A stretch of DNA of 64,000 nt from Treponema brennaborense DSM 12168 (GTDB lineage Bacteria > Spirochaetota > Spirochaetia > Treponematales > Treponemataceae): contig NC_015500.1 in the NCBI RefSeq assembly GCF_000212415.1, positions 1,054,001-1,118,000 of the forward strand, read 5' to 3'. The notes beneath the pieces were generated by a model. The model did no database searches. It worked only from the letters and a program-made list of their open reading frames with translations, and had not been told where the DNA came from. This document shows, one piece after another, positions 34,685 through 44,128 of the stretch. A program made the translations under genes and the position numbers. The stretch's first letter is position 1. Every line of letters begins with the position of its first letter.

Positions 34685-37450
34685 ATGAATCGTTTATTAA
34701 AACATCCGTGGATCGTTATTGCCGTTTGTCTTGCAATAACCGTGGGTCTCGGAATTCAGTTGGTTGATATTGAGCTCAACAACTCGCTGCGGCAGTTTTT
34801 TCCTCAGAAACACGACTCGTATCACCGGCTGACCGACGCGGAACAGAAATTCGGCAGCATGAGTGCAATCGGCATCGCGCTTGAAACGGATCGTGATTCG
34901 ATCGTTACGCCCGAATATATCGATATCATTAAGCGGATAACGACCCGCGTCGAAGCGCTTGATAACGTTGAATCGGTGGACTCGCTTTCCGATATCGATT
35001 ACGTGTACGGTGCCGACGGCAGTCTGATTGCGGGCGCTTTGGTAGCCGACGATTTCGGCGGCAGTACGGAAGAAGTTGAGGCCGTCAGGCAAAAATTGAC
35101 CGATTGGGACGATATGTACAATCGCGTCGTCATTTCCGACGACGGCCGCGCCGCCCAGTTGCAGGCCGTCATTAAGGCTGACTGCACGCCCGCCGAAACG
35201 GAAACGCTTTTGAGCGCCGTCAAAACGATCGTGACGGAAGAAGTTACGGATCCGTCCCTTTCGGTCCGCATTTACGGAGACGCCGTGCTGAACGACAACG
35301 CGCGGACGTTCATGCTGTCCGACCTGACCCGGCTTATTCCGCTCGTTGTGCTCGTCGTTCTGCTGTCTCTGTTTTTTTCATTCAAGACGTTCGACGGTAC
35401 GGTTCTGCCGCTTATCACGGTTCTTATCAGTACGATTTGGTCGTGCGGTTTGATGGCGATATTCAACGTTACGTTTACCATCGTTTCGAGCGTCATTCCC
35501 GTCGCGCTGATTGCGGTCGGTTCCGCATACGGCATTCATGTGCTCACGCATTATTATATCGCACTTGAAGCGGTCGACGGTGAAATGACGAAAGAAAAAC
35601 ATGCGGCTGCGATTGCTGCCGGCGTCAAAGACGTATGGATAGCGGTTTTGCTGGCCGGAGTTACGACGATTATCGGGTTCATTTCGCTGATAACCAGTCC
35701 GCTGGCGCCGCTGCACAGTTTCGCGGTATTCGCGGCGCTGGGTGTCGGGTTTTCACTGATTTTATCCGTGGTGCTGATTCCCGCGCTGCTGATGATAAAA
35801 CCGGTAAGCAAAATCGGCAAAAAATCCCGCCGCATGGAAAAACTGACGAACAAAGTAAAGGCAAAGATAAACGCGGAAAACGTCAAGAAGAATCTGAACG
35901 TTGAATCCGGTTCAACGCTGTACGCCGTGTATCATTTCTTTGCTGGAACGAAGGGACGCCTCGCGTTTTTCAGTGTGGTCATCGTGATAGCGTCCTGGTT
36001 CGGTGTAAAACAGCTTGTCATCGACACTTCGCTGGTCAATTATTTTCCGGCAGATTCAAAATTCCGTCAGGATATTTCGTACGTCGACGATCGATTTGCC
36101 GGAACGAACAGTTTGTATTTCGTCGTGTCCGGTCCCGAAAAGGGCAGCATGAACAATCCCGAGCTTTTAAAACCGCTCGACGATATGCAGAATTATCTGC
36201 TGGCAAAGTACGACGGTATCGGTAAAATAGTGTCGTTTACGACGTTTATCAAACGGATGAATCAGGTTATGCACATTCCCGAGAGCACCGCTTTGGCTGC
36301 GGACGCAGGTTCGGCCGATATCGGTTCGTCTGACGATTTGAGCTCTTTCAGCTCGTTCGGCGACGACTCTTTCAGTTCTTTCGGTTTTTCCGACGGCTTG
36401 AGTTCGTTCGACGACGCGGCCGCCGCTGTTCCTGCCGAAACGAAAGTATTCGTTGACCCGAACATCGCATATGGTGAAAAATTGCAGCAGCCGATGACCG
36501 TTCAGGACGGCCTCGATATGCTGAACAAGGCGTATGCGCTCGCCGGCGGCAAAAACGCAACCGTGAAAGATATCGTACAGATTTTGGAGCGCGAATTGAA
36601 TTATAACGGCGTCGATTATTACGAAATTCCGTACGATCCTGATAAATATCCGGCGGCAACGCGCGCCGAATTGTCCGATCTGGTGTCGCAGTATCTGCTG
36701 CTGTTCAGCGGTTCGCTCGACCGGTTCGCCGACGATCCGCTTTCGCCGCAAAGTCTGCGCGTCATGGCGCAGCTGCGTACGCACAGTACGATCACCGTCG
36801 GCAATATCATAGACGACGCGCAAAATTACGCCGCACGGTATTTCCCCGAAGGCTACACGATCGAAGCAACCGGCAACGCCGAAATGGAATACGTTATGAC
36901 GGATCTGATCGTGACCAGCCAATTGCAAAGTTTGATTTTCTCACTCGTCTGCGTATTCCTGATCATTTCGGTTGCGTTCAAATCGGGATTCGCCGGATTG
37001 CTCGGTGCGGTGCCGCTTGCGTTCGCCATCATCTTGAACTACATGATTATGGGATTTACGGGAATCAAACTCGATCTGGTAACCAGCATCATCGCGTCCG
37101 TGGCGGTCGGCGTCGGTATAGATTATACCATCCACTTCCTGACGACGTATAAAACGGAACGGGCCTTGAGCGACGATTTGCAGCTGGTTACCCGCAGAAC
37201 GCTTGCAAAAAGCGGCCGCGGTATCGTTACGAACGCGCTCGCCGTCGGATTGGGATTCCTCGTTCTGTACTTTTCGGAATTCGTCGTATTGCGGTACATC
37301 GGTATTCTGGTCGCGATAGTCATGTTCAGCAGTTCCATGCTGGCGATGACCGTCATTCCCGGATTCCTGAACATTTTTGATCCGAAATTCATCCGTCCCA
37401 AGCAGGCGGAGGTAAAATCTGGTGAAACGCCGAAACCGGAAAACGTATAA
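34685..37450 (+). CDS. MMPL-family RND transporter
   Basis: 921 residues. Two RND halves of six membrane helices are visible: an initial helix (WIVIAVCLAITVGLGIQL), then RLIPLVVLVVLLSLFFSF, SVIPVALIAVGSAYGIHVLTHY, VLLAGVTTIIGFISLI; and later LQSLIFSLVCVFLIISVAF, SIIASVAVGVGIDYTIHFLT, ALAVGLGFLVLYFSEF. Two large periplasmic loops lie between. The second loop contains a Ser/Phe/Asp-rich low-complexity stretch at about 545-575. MMPL transporters move lipids or lipid-like compounds using proton flux. A LolA-like carrier and a barrel gene follow, suggesting a three-part envelope lipid export route. ATG follows AGGAGG. Confidence 0.92.
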   Translation: MNRLLKHPWIVIAVCLAITVGLGIQLVDIELNNSLRQFFPQKHDSYHRLTDAEQKFGSMSAIGIALETDRDSIVTPEYIDIIKRITTRVEALDNVESVDSLSDIDYVYGADGSLIAGALVADDFGGSTEEVEAVRQKLTDWDDMYNRVVISDDGRAAQLQAVIKADCTPAETETLLSAVKTIVTEEVTDPSLSVRIYGDAVLNDNARTFMLSDLTRLIPLVVLVVLLSLFFSFKTFDGTVLPLITVLISTIWSCGLMAIFNVTFTIVSSVIPVALIAVGSAYGIHVLTHYYIALEAVDGEMTKEKHAAAIAAGVKDVWIAVLLAGVTTIIGFISLITSPLAPLHSFAVFAALGVGFSLILSVVLIPALLMIKPVSKIGKKSRRMEKLTNKVKAKINAENVKKNLNVESGSTLYAVYHFFAGTKGRLAFFSVVIVIASWFGVKQLVIDTSLVNYFPADSKFRQDISYVDDRFAGTNSLYFVVSGPEKGSMNNPELLKPLDDMQNYLLAKYDGIGKIVSFTTFIKRMNQVMHIPESTALAADAGSADIGSSDDLSSFSSFGDDSFSSFGFSDGLSSFDDAAAAVPAETKVFVDPNIAYGEKLQQPMTVQDGLDMLNKAYALAGGKNATVKDIVQILERELNYNGVDYYEIPYDPDKYPAATRAELSDLVSQYLLLFSGSLDRFADDPLSPQSLRVMAQLRTHSTITVGNIIDDAQNYAARYFPEGYTIEATGNAEMEYVMTDLIVTSQLQSLIFSLVCVFLIISVAFKSGFAGLLGAVPLAFAIILNYMIMGFTGIKLDLVTSIIASVAVGVGIDYTIHFLTTYKTERALSDDLQLVTRRTLAKSGRGIVTNALAVGLGFLVLYFSEFVVLRYIGILVAIVMFSSSMLAMTVIPGFLNIFDPKFIRPKQAEVKSGETPKPENV

Positions 37451-37488
37451 GTCGCCGGTCGGATTTACGTATAAAATAGGAGCATAGT

Positions 37489-38259
37489 ATGAATGCAAGA
37501 AAAATGCTTGCCGCTTGCGCGGCTTTGGTGATGGGTGCGGCCGTGTTCGCACTTGACGGACGCGAAATCATGCAGAAGGTCGACGACGTCGCCGAACCTT
37601 CGTACACCCATACGTTGGTAAAAATGGATTTAATTGAGGCGAACGGTACGACCGAAAGCCGTGTTCTGGAAGAATGGGGCCGCAGCAAGGACGGTTTGGC
37701 TTCCGTCGTCATGATTTTCAAAAGTCCCGCGTCGGTAAAAGACACTCGGTTCCTTCAGATTCAGAACGAAGGACGCGACGACGACAAATGGATTTATCTT
37801 CCCGCGTTGCGCAGTACGCGCCGCATCGCGTCTTCGGAAGGCAGCAAATCTTTTATGGGAACGGACGCAACGTACGACGACATGAGCAGTCGCGACGTCG
37901 ACGCGGATACGCACACGCTTTTAGGCGATAAATCGGTGAACGGCTACGACTGCTGGGAAGTCAAATCGGAGCCGAAAGATACCGCGAGCTCCCAGTATCT
38001 GTACCGCGTGAGTTGCATCGACAAAGCGACGCTGCTGCCGGTGTATACGGAAATGTTCGACAAAAAAGGTAATCTGGTAAAAGTGCTCACGGTTGAAAAG
38101 ATCCAGAACGTCGGCGGTTATAATATTCCGATGTCCAATTTGCTGAAAAACGTTCAGACCGGACATTCGACGCGCATGGCGATTACCAATATCGAAGTCG
38201 ATAAAGCCGTTCCGGATAAAGTATTTACCCAAAACTTTTTGAATACGGGGCGGCTGTAA
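37489..38259 (+). CDS. LolA-like outer-membrane lipoprotein-sorting family protein
   Basis: 256 residues with a signal peptide (MLAACAALVMGAAVFALDG). The body has the LolA/LppX-like half-barrel pattern of the family found beside MMPL transporters: REIMQKVDDVAEP, MIFKSPASVKDTRFLQIQ, DDKWIYLPALRSTRRI, SFMGTDATYDDMSSRDVD. The hydrophobic cavity of such proteins carries a lipid across the periplasm. Together with the transporter and the following gene this forms a triad. AGGAGC precedes ATG. Confidence 0.88.
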   Translation: MNARKMLAACAALVMGAAVFALDGREIMQKVDDVAEPSYTHTLVKMDLIEANGTTESRVLEEWGRSKDGLASVVMIFKSPASVKDTRFLQIQNEGRDDDKWIYLPALRSTRRIASSEGSKSFMGTDATYDDMSSRDVDADTHTLLGDKSVNGYDCWEVKSEPKDTASSQYLYRVSCIDKATLLPVYTEMFDKKGNLVKVLTVEKIQNVGGYNIPMSNLLKNVQTGHSTRMAITNIEVDKAVPDKVFTQNFLNTGRL

Positions 38260-38285
38260 TGCGCGCTTTGCAAAGGAGTAACGCT

Positions 38286-39845
38286 ATGAAAAACTTATTG
38301 CGGATGACGCTGCCGGTTTGCTGCGCGTTCGCGCTGCTGGCGAGCGCGGCGGCGCAGGAAAGTTTCGGCGGATTCGACGATTTTTCTGACGGATTTTCTG
38401 ACGGATTCGGAAGTTCCGACGCGGCGGTTTCGCCGTTCACGTTCGGCCTGCGCGCCGATACGACCGTGCGCGCGCTCGTCGGCGGCGATGCGTACAAAGG
38501 CTACTTTGATCTCGACGACGTGCGGGACGCGGTTTCCGCCGTTCCGTCGCTGACGTTCGATTTGGGCTATTCGCTCGGTGCGGCGGAAGCTGCCGTTAAA
38601 GTTGCGGTCGATACGGACGCCGTTAAAAATCATCCCGAAGATATCATCGAAGAATTGACGCTCCGCGCGTATCTGGGAGACTTTGTGCTCGAAGCCGGTA
38701 AAATGAAAGTGGTTTGGGGTAAGGGCGACAAACTGCACGTGCTGGACAATTTTAACGCCAACGATTACACGGATTTTATCATTCCCGATTACATCGACCG
38801 CCGGCTTGCCGAACCCATGCTGCGCGCGGTTTGGAACAGTCCGCTGGGACTGCGGGCCGAAGCCGTGTACACGCCGCTTATGACGGCGGACAGACTTTCG
38901 TCGAGCGGTATGTGGGTACCGGCGCAGTCCGCCGCCTTGACGGCGAAAGTAACGGAAGTACTTGGCGTGCAGGCCGCCGCCGCACTGAACGCCGACGATG
39001 CGGCCGCGCTGCTTGCCGTTATGAATAAAGCGGATTCCGTCGTACCCAAAACGGACAGCTTCGATTACGGTCAGGCCGGATTCCGTTTGACCGGAACGGC
39101 GGGTATCGCGGACTGGGGCGTTTCGTATTATTACGGTCATTATAAGCAGCCGTCCGTCAGCTGGGCCGGATACGTCGCCGCGCAGACGGCCGCAGAGCGG
39201 GCAAAGGCCGTTGCGTATCAGACTGCCTTGGGCGCCAGTAAATCGCCGGCCGAAGCCGAGGAAGCTGCAAAAGAGGCGTATATCGCGTCCGTTGCGGCTG
39301 CCGGAGACAGCGCGCTTCCGTCGCTGCATTACGACCGGCTGCAGGTGTTCGGGCTTGAGGGAGCTGCCGTGCTCGGTATGTTCAACCTCCGCGCTGAAGC
39401 CGCGTATTATCTGACCGGCGATACGTCAGGAGACGATCCGTGGGTTCACAACAACAGCATCAACTGGATTGCCGGCTTCGACGTGGATCTGCCGATTCAC
39501 AACGTGAACGTAAACGTCCAGAACAACGGTTCGTACCTGCTGAATAATGACAAAATCGATTCGGTACTCGACGCCGACTACGATGCGAAAGATCGCTATA
39601 CGAACAATAAGCTGGTTGTCGCGCTCACCGACACGTTCCTGCATGAAAAATTGGAACTCGCCTGCAACGTGCTGTGGGGCATCGAACGCGGCGACGTTCT
39701 GGTCATGCCGAAAGTAACGTATACGGTAACACCCGGACTCGACGTGTCCGTTTCCGGTCTGTACATTACCGGCAGCGACGACAGCGAATTCGCCGCTTAT
39801 CGGGACAACAGTTTCGTACAGCTGAAAGTCGCGTATTCGTTCTGA
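38286..39845 (+). CDS. Putative outer-membrane beta-barrel partner of the MMPL transporter
   Basis: 519 residues. Signal peptide (LPVCCAFALLASAAAQES), then a Phe/Ser/Asp/Gly-rich segment (GGFDDFSDGFSDGFGSSD). The rest has alternating-strand character with an aromatic C-terminus (LKVAYSF), the typical outer-membrane-protein ending. Motifs such as LEAGKMKVVWGKGDKLHVLDNFN, DFIIPDYIDRR and GLRAEAVYTP match the DUF1302-type barrels that accompany MMPL and LolA-like genes. ATG 38286 follows AAGGAG; the preceding stop lies 27 bases upstream. Confidence 0.82.
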   Translation: MKNLLRMTLPVCCAFALLASAAAQESFGGFDDFSDGFSDGFGSSDAAVSPFTFGLRADTTVRALVGGDAYKGYFDLDDVRDAVSAVPSLTFDLGYSLGAAEAAVKVAVDTDAVKNHPEDIIEELTLRAYLGDFVLEAGKMKVVWGKGDKLHVLDNFNANDYTDFIIPDYIDRRLAEPMLRAVWNSPLGLRAEAVYTPLMTADRLSSSGMWVPAQSAALTAKVTEVLGVQAAAALNADDAAALLAVMNKADSVVPKTDSFDYGQAGFRLTGTAGIADWGVSYYYGHYKQPSVSWAGYVAAQTAAERAKAVAYQTALGASKSPAEAEEAAKEAYIASVAAAGDSALPSLHYDRLQVFGLEGAAVLGMFNLRAEAAYYLTGDTSGDDPWVHNNSINWIAGFDVDLPIHNVNVNVQNNGSYLLNNDKIDSVLDADYDAKDRYTNNKLVVALTDTFLHEKLELACNVLWGIERGDVLVMPKVTYTVTPGLDVSVSGLYITGSDDSEFAAYRDNSFVQLKVAYSF

Positions 39846-39859
39846 CCCGTGTAGAATTT

Positions 39860-39887
39860 GCCTTCGCCGTTACGTTACGGCGAAGGC
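39860..39887. other. Hairpin between convergent genes
   Basis: Perfect 11-bp stem GCCTTCGCCGT (39860-39870) with ACGGCGAAGGC (39877-39887), six-base loop. There is no U tract on either strand, so whether it terminates transcription is unclear, but its placement between two convergent stops suggests so. Confidence 0.45.
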
Positions 39888-39903
39888 GCATGAGCGAATG
39901 TTT

Positions 39904-41058
39904 CTATGTGTTATCGGCGTTTTGCAGACTTTTTCTGGCTCGTTTTTTCTTATATAATTCGGTATCTGCCAGCTTGATAAAATCCTGTTCCGACTTTATA
40001 TGTGAATCGAATTTTACCCAGCCGATGCTGATTGACAGCTTATACGGACGGTCTTTGCTCTTGCTTTGAAGCGTTTTACCGATGATGCCGACAAAATCTT
40101 CGATAGATTCGTCGTTTTTCAGTTCACACACTGCGGCAAATTCGTCTCCTCCGTAACGGGCAATAAAATAATGGCTGTTTTTGCAGCATGTTTTCAACCC
40201 ATCGGCGACAATCCGCAAGGCGTTATCGCCTTCCAAATGACCGTATTCATCATTGATTGCCTTAAAATAATCCAAATCCATCATCAGGAGAAACAAGTTC
40301 ATTTCTCCCTCTTTTCGTACGATTCGCTCCGATAAATACTGCATCATTTTGTTTCGGTTATTGATGCCTGTTAACGGATCTTCCGAGATCATTTGATCCT
40401 GAATTGTGATAAACACGTAAAAACAGCCGAATGTCGTTCCCACGCACTGTAAGGCTATGCCCGGTAAAAATATTTGCAGGCATCCGCAAAGCAGCGGTGC
40501 GACGACGAAACACGCCAATGTTCGATATTCCGTCTTTTGAGTGTAACTGGCTGTATCGTGTGCAAGAATTAAAGCTTTTGCTGCGGTAAATATCACATAT
40601 CCTGCGCAGATCAGCAGCTGCAGCGGATACAGCGGTCCGCGATGATACGTATTGGCGGCATCAATGTAAAATAGCCAGCCGAATTTAATAGACGCAAACG
40701 TTAACACCGTTAAAAACATAATCGGAACGGCACATATTATTTTGTTTTTTCTGTTTCTTACGAGTCGCGACATCTGCACCGTCTCTGAATACAGAAACCA
40801 ACAGTAACTGACGACTCCGGACATAATATAGTAAAGAATGTTCAATATCCAGTTAGCAGCTGTACTCACCGTAATGTTTTTGCCGTCAACAAAAACCCAT
40901 AGCATGTCCAGCATAAAAAAGAACGTGTTCGTCAGCAGTACTACACGGAATAAATGCAGTCGGGTTTGCAAAAAACTTCCTGATTTCAGCTTGAGACAAA
41001 TGAAAATTAAAAGCATGATACAAAGGAGATTGGTTTCAGAATATAAAATAGCCATCAT
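39904..41058 (-). CDS. Membrane-bound diguanylate cyclase (GGDEF)
   Basis: 384 residues. Eight or so N-terminal hydrophobic segments (about residues 1-215) precede a GGDEF domain with an intact active-site RYGGDEFAAVCEL and LTGINNRNKMMQYL. The DLDYFKAINDEYGHLEGDNALR region carries the metal ligands. No RxxD inhibitory site is evident before GGDEF, so product feedback may be lacking. The membrane part likely senses an unknown signal. ATG 41058 follows AAGGAAA; a TTG lies at 41079. Upstream intergenic is AT-rich. Confidence 0.9.
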   Translation of the reverse strand: MMAILYSETNLLCIMLLIFICLKLKSGSFLQTRLHLFRVVLLTNTFFFMLDMLWVFVDGKNITVSTAANWILNILYYIMSGVVSYCWFLYSETVQMSRLVRNRKNKIICAVPIMFLTVLTFASIKFGWLFYIDAANTYHRGPLYPLQLLICAGYVIFTAAKALILAHDTASYTQKTEYRTLACFVVAPLLCGCLQIFLPGIALQCVGTTFGCFYVFITIQDQMISEDPLTGINNRNKMMQYLSERIVRKEGEMNLFLLMMDLDYFKAINDEYGHLEGDNALRIVADGLKTCCKNSHYFIARYGGDEFAAVCELKNDESIEDFVGIIGKTLQSKSKDRPYKLSISIGWVKFDSHIKSEQDFIKLADTELYKKKRARKSLQNADNT

Positions 41059-41172
41059 AAATATAATTTCCTTTTTCAATAAATTTCGGCAGACATATTT
41101 TTAATACTTTTTTTTGATATATGGCGTTGAAAAAGAAACCGCTTTGCACTGCTTTTTTTCGAGTGCTCGCGT

Positions 41173-41220
41173 ATCGCAAATACGGCAGTGCGCATCGCAA
41201 ATACGGCAGTGCGCATCGCA
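41173..41220. repeat. 21-bp tandem duplication upstream of a leaderless promoter
   Basis: Two exact 21-base copies (41173-41193 and 41194-41214, beginning ATCGCAAATACGGC) and the first six bases of a third. It ends five bases upstream of the -35 hexamer at 41226. Confidence 0.85.
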
Positions 41221-41225
41221 GGCGC

Positions 41226-41254
41226 TTGACTGTGAATACTTCTTCCCGTACAAT
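41226..41254 (+). promoter_or_regulatory. Leaderless promoter of the 573-residue hypothetical gene
   Basis: TTGACT (41226-41231), 17-base spacer, TACAAT (41249-41254), six bases to ATG 41261. Confidence 0.7.
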
Positions 41255-41260
41255 AGCTCC

Positions 41261-42982
41261 ATGGATTCTTATACGTCGTTCGATCGTCTCGTTACCGGCA
41301 TTTCACAAACGGAACGGGATGAACTGCTGCGCAAAATACAGACGACTGTCGATCCGGATTCTCAATCGCTCGTTTCCGAAGAAATGATTACGGCCGGCGA
41401 CTGTGAAGACCTCGATATAAAATTTAAAAGCGAATCGCTGTTTCTGCGCATATGGCTGTATATCAAAGCGCTGTTCTCGAATACTGAAGTCCGCATTTTG
41501 TATAACGATCAACTGGTAAAACAATCCGGCCGGGATATCGAAAAAAAATATCCGGATCTTATCGATGCAAAGAGCGGTGTGTTCAGACAGGATTTTTACG
41601 ATAAACTGATCGAATTGCGCCGCTGCGCCGAATTTTTCAAACAGGGCGTCGACGCGTATGAAGACAATCCCGGAGATTTTTACGTTTCACTCGGTTCGCT
41701 CATTGCACCGGAAGTGGCGCTCCAGATGTCCACCGAGGCGAATCCCGCGGCGCTTCCGTATTCGCGCGAAGTAACGAACGAACTGCGTGCGTCGATGCTG
41801 CGGAAAATGGACGAAGTGCTTCAGTCGATCCTGCCGGCGAAGCGGTCTGCGCTGTATACGGCTGTTATCGGCGCGGAATGGATACGCCAGTTCGTCCGCC
41901 TGCCTTTTGAGCGGCTGCTTGCAGGTTTTACGGAAATAGATTCTTTCAGAATATGTTCGTTTCAGAATGTAAAATCGGAGATCGCCCAGTTTGCAAAAGT
42001 GCTTTGTAACGGAAAACGGATACAGACGGAAGTGCTTGAAGCTTTCTGCGTATTTCCGATCAAGGACGTATCCGATCAGAAAATGGATATTCCGGCGTAT
42101 GTCGGCGATTATATAGAAAAAGCGACTGCCCAAATATCGCTGATCAAGATGTTCATAGATACCGTTCCGCTGCGGGCGATCGGCAGCGTCGTGTTCGGTG
42201 CCGCCGAATGGACGCCGGAACGTCCCGACGGCTGTGAAGACTGGTTTATCAAATACAAAAATACCTGGCGCAAATTGTTCGACCGCAATTGGGAAATATG
42301 GCTTGAAAACCGCAAAAAAAATCTCGTTCTGCAAAGTATGCAGCTGCAATTCGGTATGACCCGGTTTCCGCTGCTGCCCAACCGGCCGTGGTCGGAAAAT
42401 TGGGGCGGCGTTTCGTTCCGATACGACTACGCGCTCGGGTTCATTTACGGATTTTTTACTTCCGTATATCCCGAATATGCTAAATTGCTCAAAATATTGA
42501 TGCTTGAAGGTGATTTCTATCAGAAAGACAATCAGGTGGAGTTTACCGATTCCTGCGCGGAACTTGATCGCCAAAAAAACAATATTGACCGCCTGAACGC
42601 CAAACTGTCCGAAACCGGCGAAACCGGCGCGTTGTTTGCAAAATACAACGCGGAAATGCTGCGTTCTACGCAGGGTAAACCGAAACTCGAAGCACTGATG
42701 AAATCTGTTGAAACGGAATCGGCGGTCATCATTGCCCAATGGTGCGCGGCAAGCCGGACGATCCAGCTGGTACTTGAAGCCGTCCTTTCCGGGGCGCGGA
42801 ACAGCCGATATGATTCCATTTCCAATTTGTCAGGTATTCAGGGAAAACAGAATCAATCGTACCGCCAGAAATTGGCCGACGTGAAAAACGCGTTTGTGAA
42901 CGCGCTCGATATCGTAAAAGAATTGGAAACCTTTAAAACAACCGGCGCGGGAATCGACTCGTTCAGGATTGAGTCGGCGTAA
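41261..42982 (+). CDS. Conserved-type spirochaetal protein of unknown function
   Basis: 573 residues, not recognised from a named family except a faint similarity in layout to large treponemal hypotheticals. No signal peptide and no membrane helix; the protein is likely cytoplasmic, helical and charged (SVETESAVIIAQWCAASRTIQLVLEAVLSG is one helix). A KSESLFLRIWLYIKALFSNTEVRILYND segment is amphipathic. Start ATG 41261 is set by the leaderless promoter; the upstream open frame (from 41114) includes the tandem repeat and is not coding. pgeF starts six bases after its stop. Confidence 0.75.
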   Translation: MDSYTSFDRLVTGISQTERDELLRKIQTTVDPDSQSLVSEEMITAGDCEDLDIKFKSESLFLRIWLYIKALFSNTEVRILYNDQLVKQSGRDIEKKYPDLIDAKSGVFRQDFYDKLIELRRCAEFFKQGVDAYEDNPGDFYVSLGSLIAPEVALQMSTEANPAALPYSREVTNELRASMLRKMDEVLQSILPAKRSALYTAVIGAEWIRQFVRLPFERLLAGFTEIDSFRICSFQNVKSEIAQFAKVLCNGKRIQTEVLEAFCVFPIKDVSDQKMDIPAYVGDYIEKATAQISLIKMFIDTVPLRAIGSVVFGAAEWTPERPDGCEDWFIKYKNTWRKLFDRNWEIWLENRKKNLVLQSMQLQFGMTRFPLLPNRPWSENWGGVSFRYDYALGFIYGFFTSVYPEYAKLLKILMLEGDFYQKDNQVEFTDSCAELDRQKNNIDRLNAKLSETGETGALFAKYNAEMLRSTQGKPKLEALMKSVETESAVIIAQWCAASRTIQLVLEAVLSGARNSRYDSISNLSGIQGKQNQSYRQKLADVKNAFVNALDIVKELETFKTTGAGIDSFRIESA

Positions 42983-42987
42983 CGCTT

Positions 42988-44028
42988 ATGTGCGTAACAA
43001 CCCGTTCCGTTTTCGATTTTGTTTCCGCACCGCTTGATTCCTCACTGCTTGATTCCGAATCTGCCGGTTCCGCACTGCGCTGTGTTTCCGTTCCGAGTTA
43101 CGTTTCCGTTCCGTTTTTCCGGAACGGAAACCCGCTTCCCGTTTCGTCGCCCGCGCCGCAGTGCCATTTGACGCTCGCCGCCGCCGGTTCGATGCGTTTC
43201 CGCTGGAATGAGACGAACGCGGTTCGCGACGCTTTTTTCCGGAATCTGCGCGTTATTTCTGAACCGCCTGTATCAGCGCCGCCTGCGTCAGAATTGTCTG
43301 TGCCGATGCCGCCCGTATCAGCGCCGTCTGCGGCGGTTCCGATCGAACTGATCCATTCGCGCACCGTGTACGCCCTGGACGGCGTTCGTTCCGACGCGCG
43401 ATGTTCCGGCAAGTATGCAGGCGCGGCTTCCGCTGTTATAACAAACGACGGAACCGTTCGCAGTGCGATATGTGATTCCGTTCGCAGCGGCGACGGGCTG
43501 ATTTCGCGGAACCGGCAGCTGCTTCCGATCATAACGGTGGCTGATTGTATGCCGGTGTATCTGTACGATCCGCAGACCGGCTGCTTCGGCGTGCTGCATT
43601 CAGGCTGGAAAGGAACGGGAATTGCGGCGAACGCGTTGCGTCTTGCGGCCGCAGCTTACGGGGCGCGGGCGGAAGATTTTCTGGTTGTGCTGGGACCTCA
43701 TATTCACGATTGCTGTTATACGGTAAATGCTGAGCGGGCGGCGTATTTTGCAGCGGAATATACGCCGGAATGTATCGAACCGGGAACGGCCGCAGCGGGA
43801 AGCACCGCGCCGGATAATGCGGAATATCGGCTGTCGCTTGCCCAAGCCAATATCGCACTGCTGCTGCGTACCGGCGTAAATCCTGCCAACATACTGCATT
43901 GCACGGACTGCACTTGCTGCGACGCACGCTTCGGGTCGTTTCGCCGCCAAAGCGCCGGTCTTCCTGCGGAAACGCCGCTTGAAGAACGGGTGCGGCGTTT
44001 TACGGCGATGGCTGCGTTTATCGGATAG
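42988..44028 (+). CDS. pgeF: Purine-nucleoside phosphorylase/peptidoglycan-editing laccase-domain protein (PgeF/YfiH)
   Basis: 346 residues, about 100 more than typical PgeF. The C-terminal 210 residues hold the family motifs: VTVADCMPVYLYDPQTG, FGVLHSGWKGTGIAANALR, GPHIHDCCYTV, LSLAQANIALLLRTGV and HCTDCTCCDARFGSFRRQ, including the Cys/His/Cys metal site. The extra N-terminal region contains two tandem Pro/Ser/Ala/Val tracts (PVSAPPASELSVPMPP and neighbours). This is a low-complexity linker. Family members have been reported as purine nucleoside phosphorylases and as peptidoglycan editing factor; either fits. Confidence 0.9.
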   Translation: MCVTTRSVFDFVSAPLDSSLLDSESAGSALRCVSVPSYVSVPFFRNGNPLPVSSPAPQCHLTLAAAGSMRFRWNETNAVRDAFFRNLRVISEPPVSAPPASELSVPMPPVSAPSAAVPIELIHSRTVYALDGVRSDARCSGKYAGAASAVITNDGTVRSAICDSVRSGDGLISRNRQLLPIITVADCMPVYLYDPQTGCFGVLHSGWKGTGIAANALRLAAAAYGARAEDFLVVLGPHIHDCCYTVNAERAAYFAAEYTPECIEPGTAAAGSTAPDNAEYRLSLAQANIALLLRTGVNPANILHCTDCTCCDARFGSFRRQSAGLPAETPLEERVRRFTAMAAFIG

Positions 44029-44040
44029 GCGAGTGCTGTA

Positions 44041-44128
44041 TCGGGTAACGGCTCACAGCGTCGGCCGGGTAACGGCGCGGTTTATCGGGTAACGGCTCAC
44101 AGCGTCGGCCAGATAACGGCGCCCTTTA
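44041..44128. repeat. 44-bp tandem duplication between convergent genes
   Basis: Two copies at 44041-44084 and 44085-44128 share TCGGGTAACGGCTCACAGCG and beyond with few mismatches; the second runs three bases into the 3' end of the GH105 gene. Confidence 0.8.

Noticed and set aside
39860-39887. Hairpin as a definite Rho-independent terminator
   Set aside because: No U tract on either strand; kept only as a hairpin.
44041-44128. CRISPR array
   Set aside because: Only two adjacent copies and no spacers; the same holds for the repeats at 31174, 41173 and 60582.
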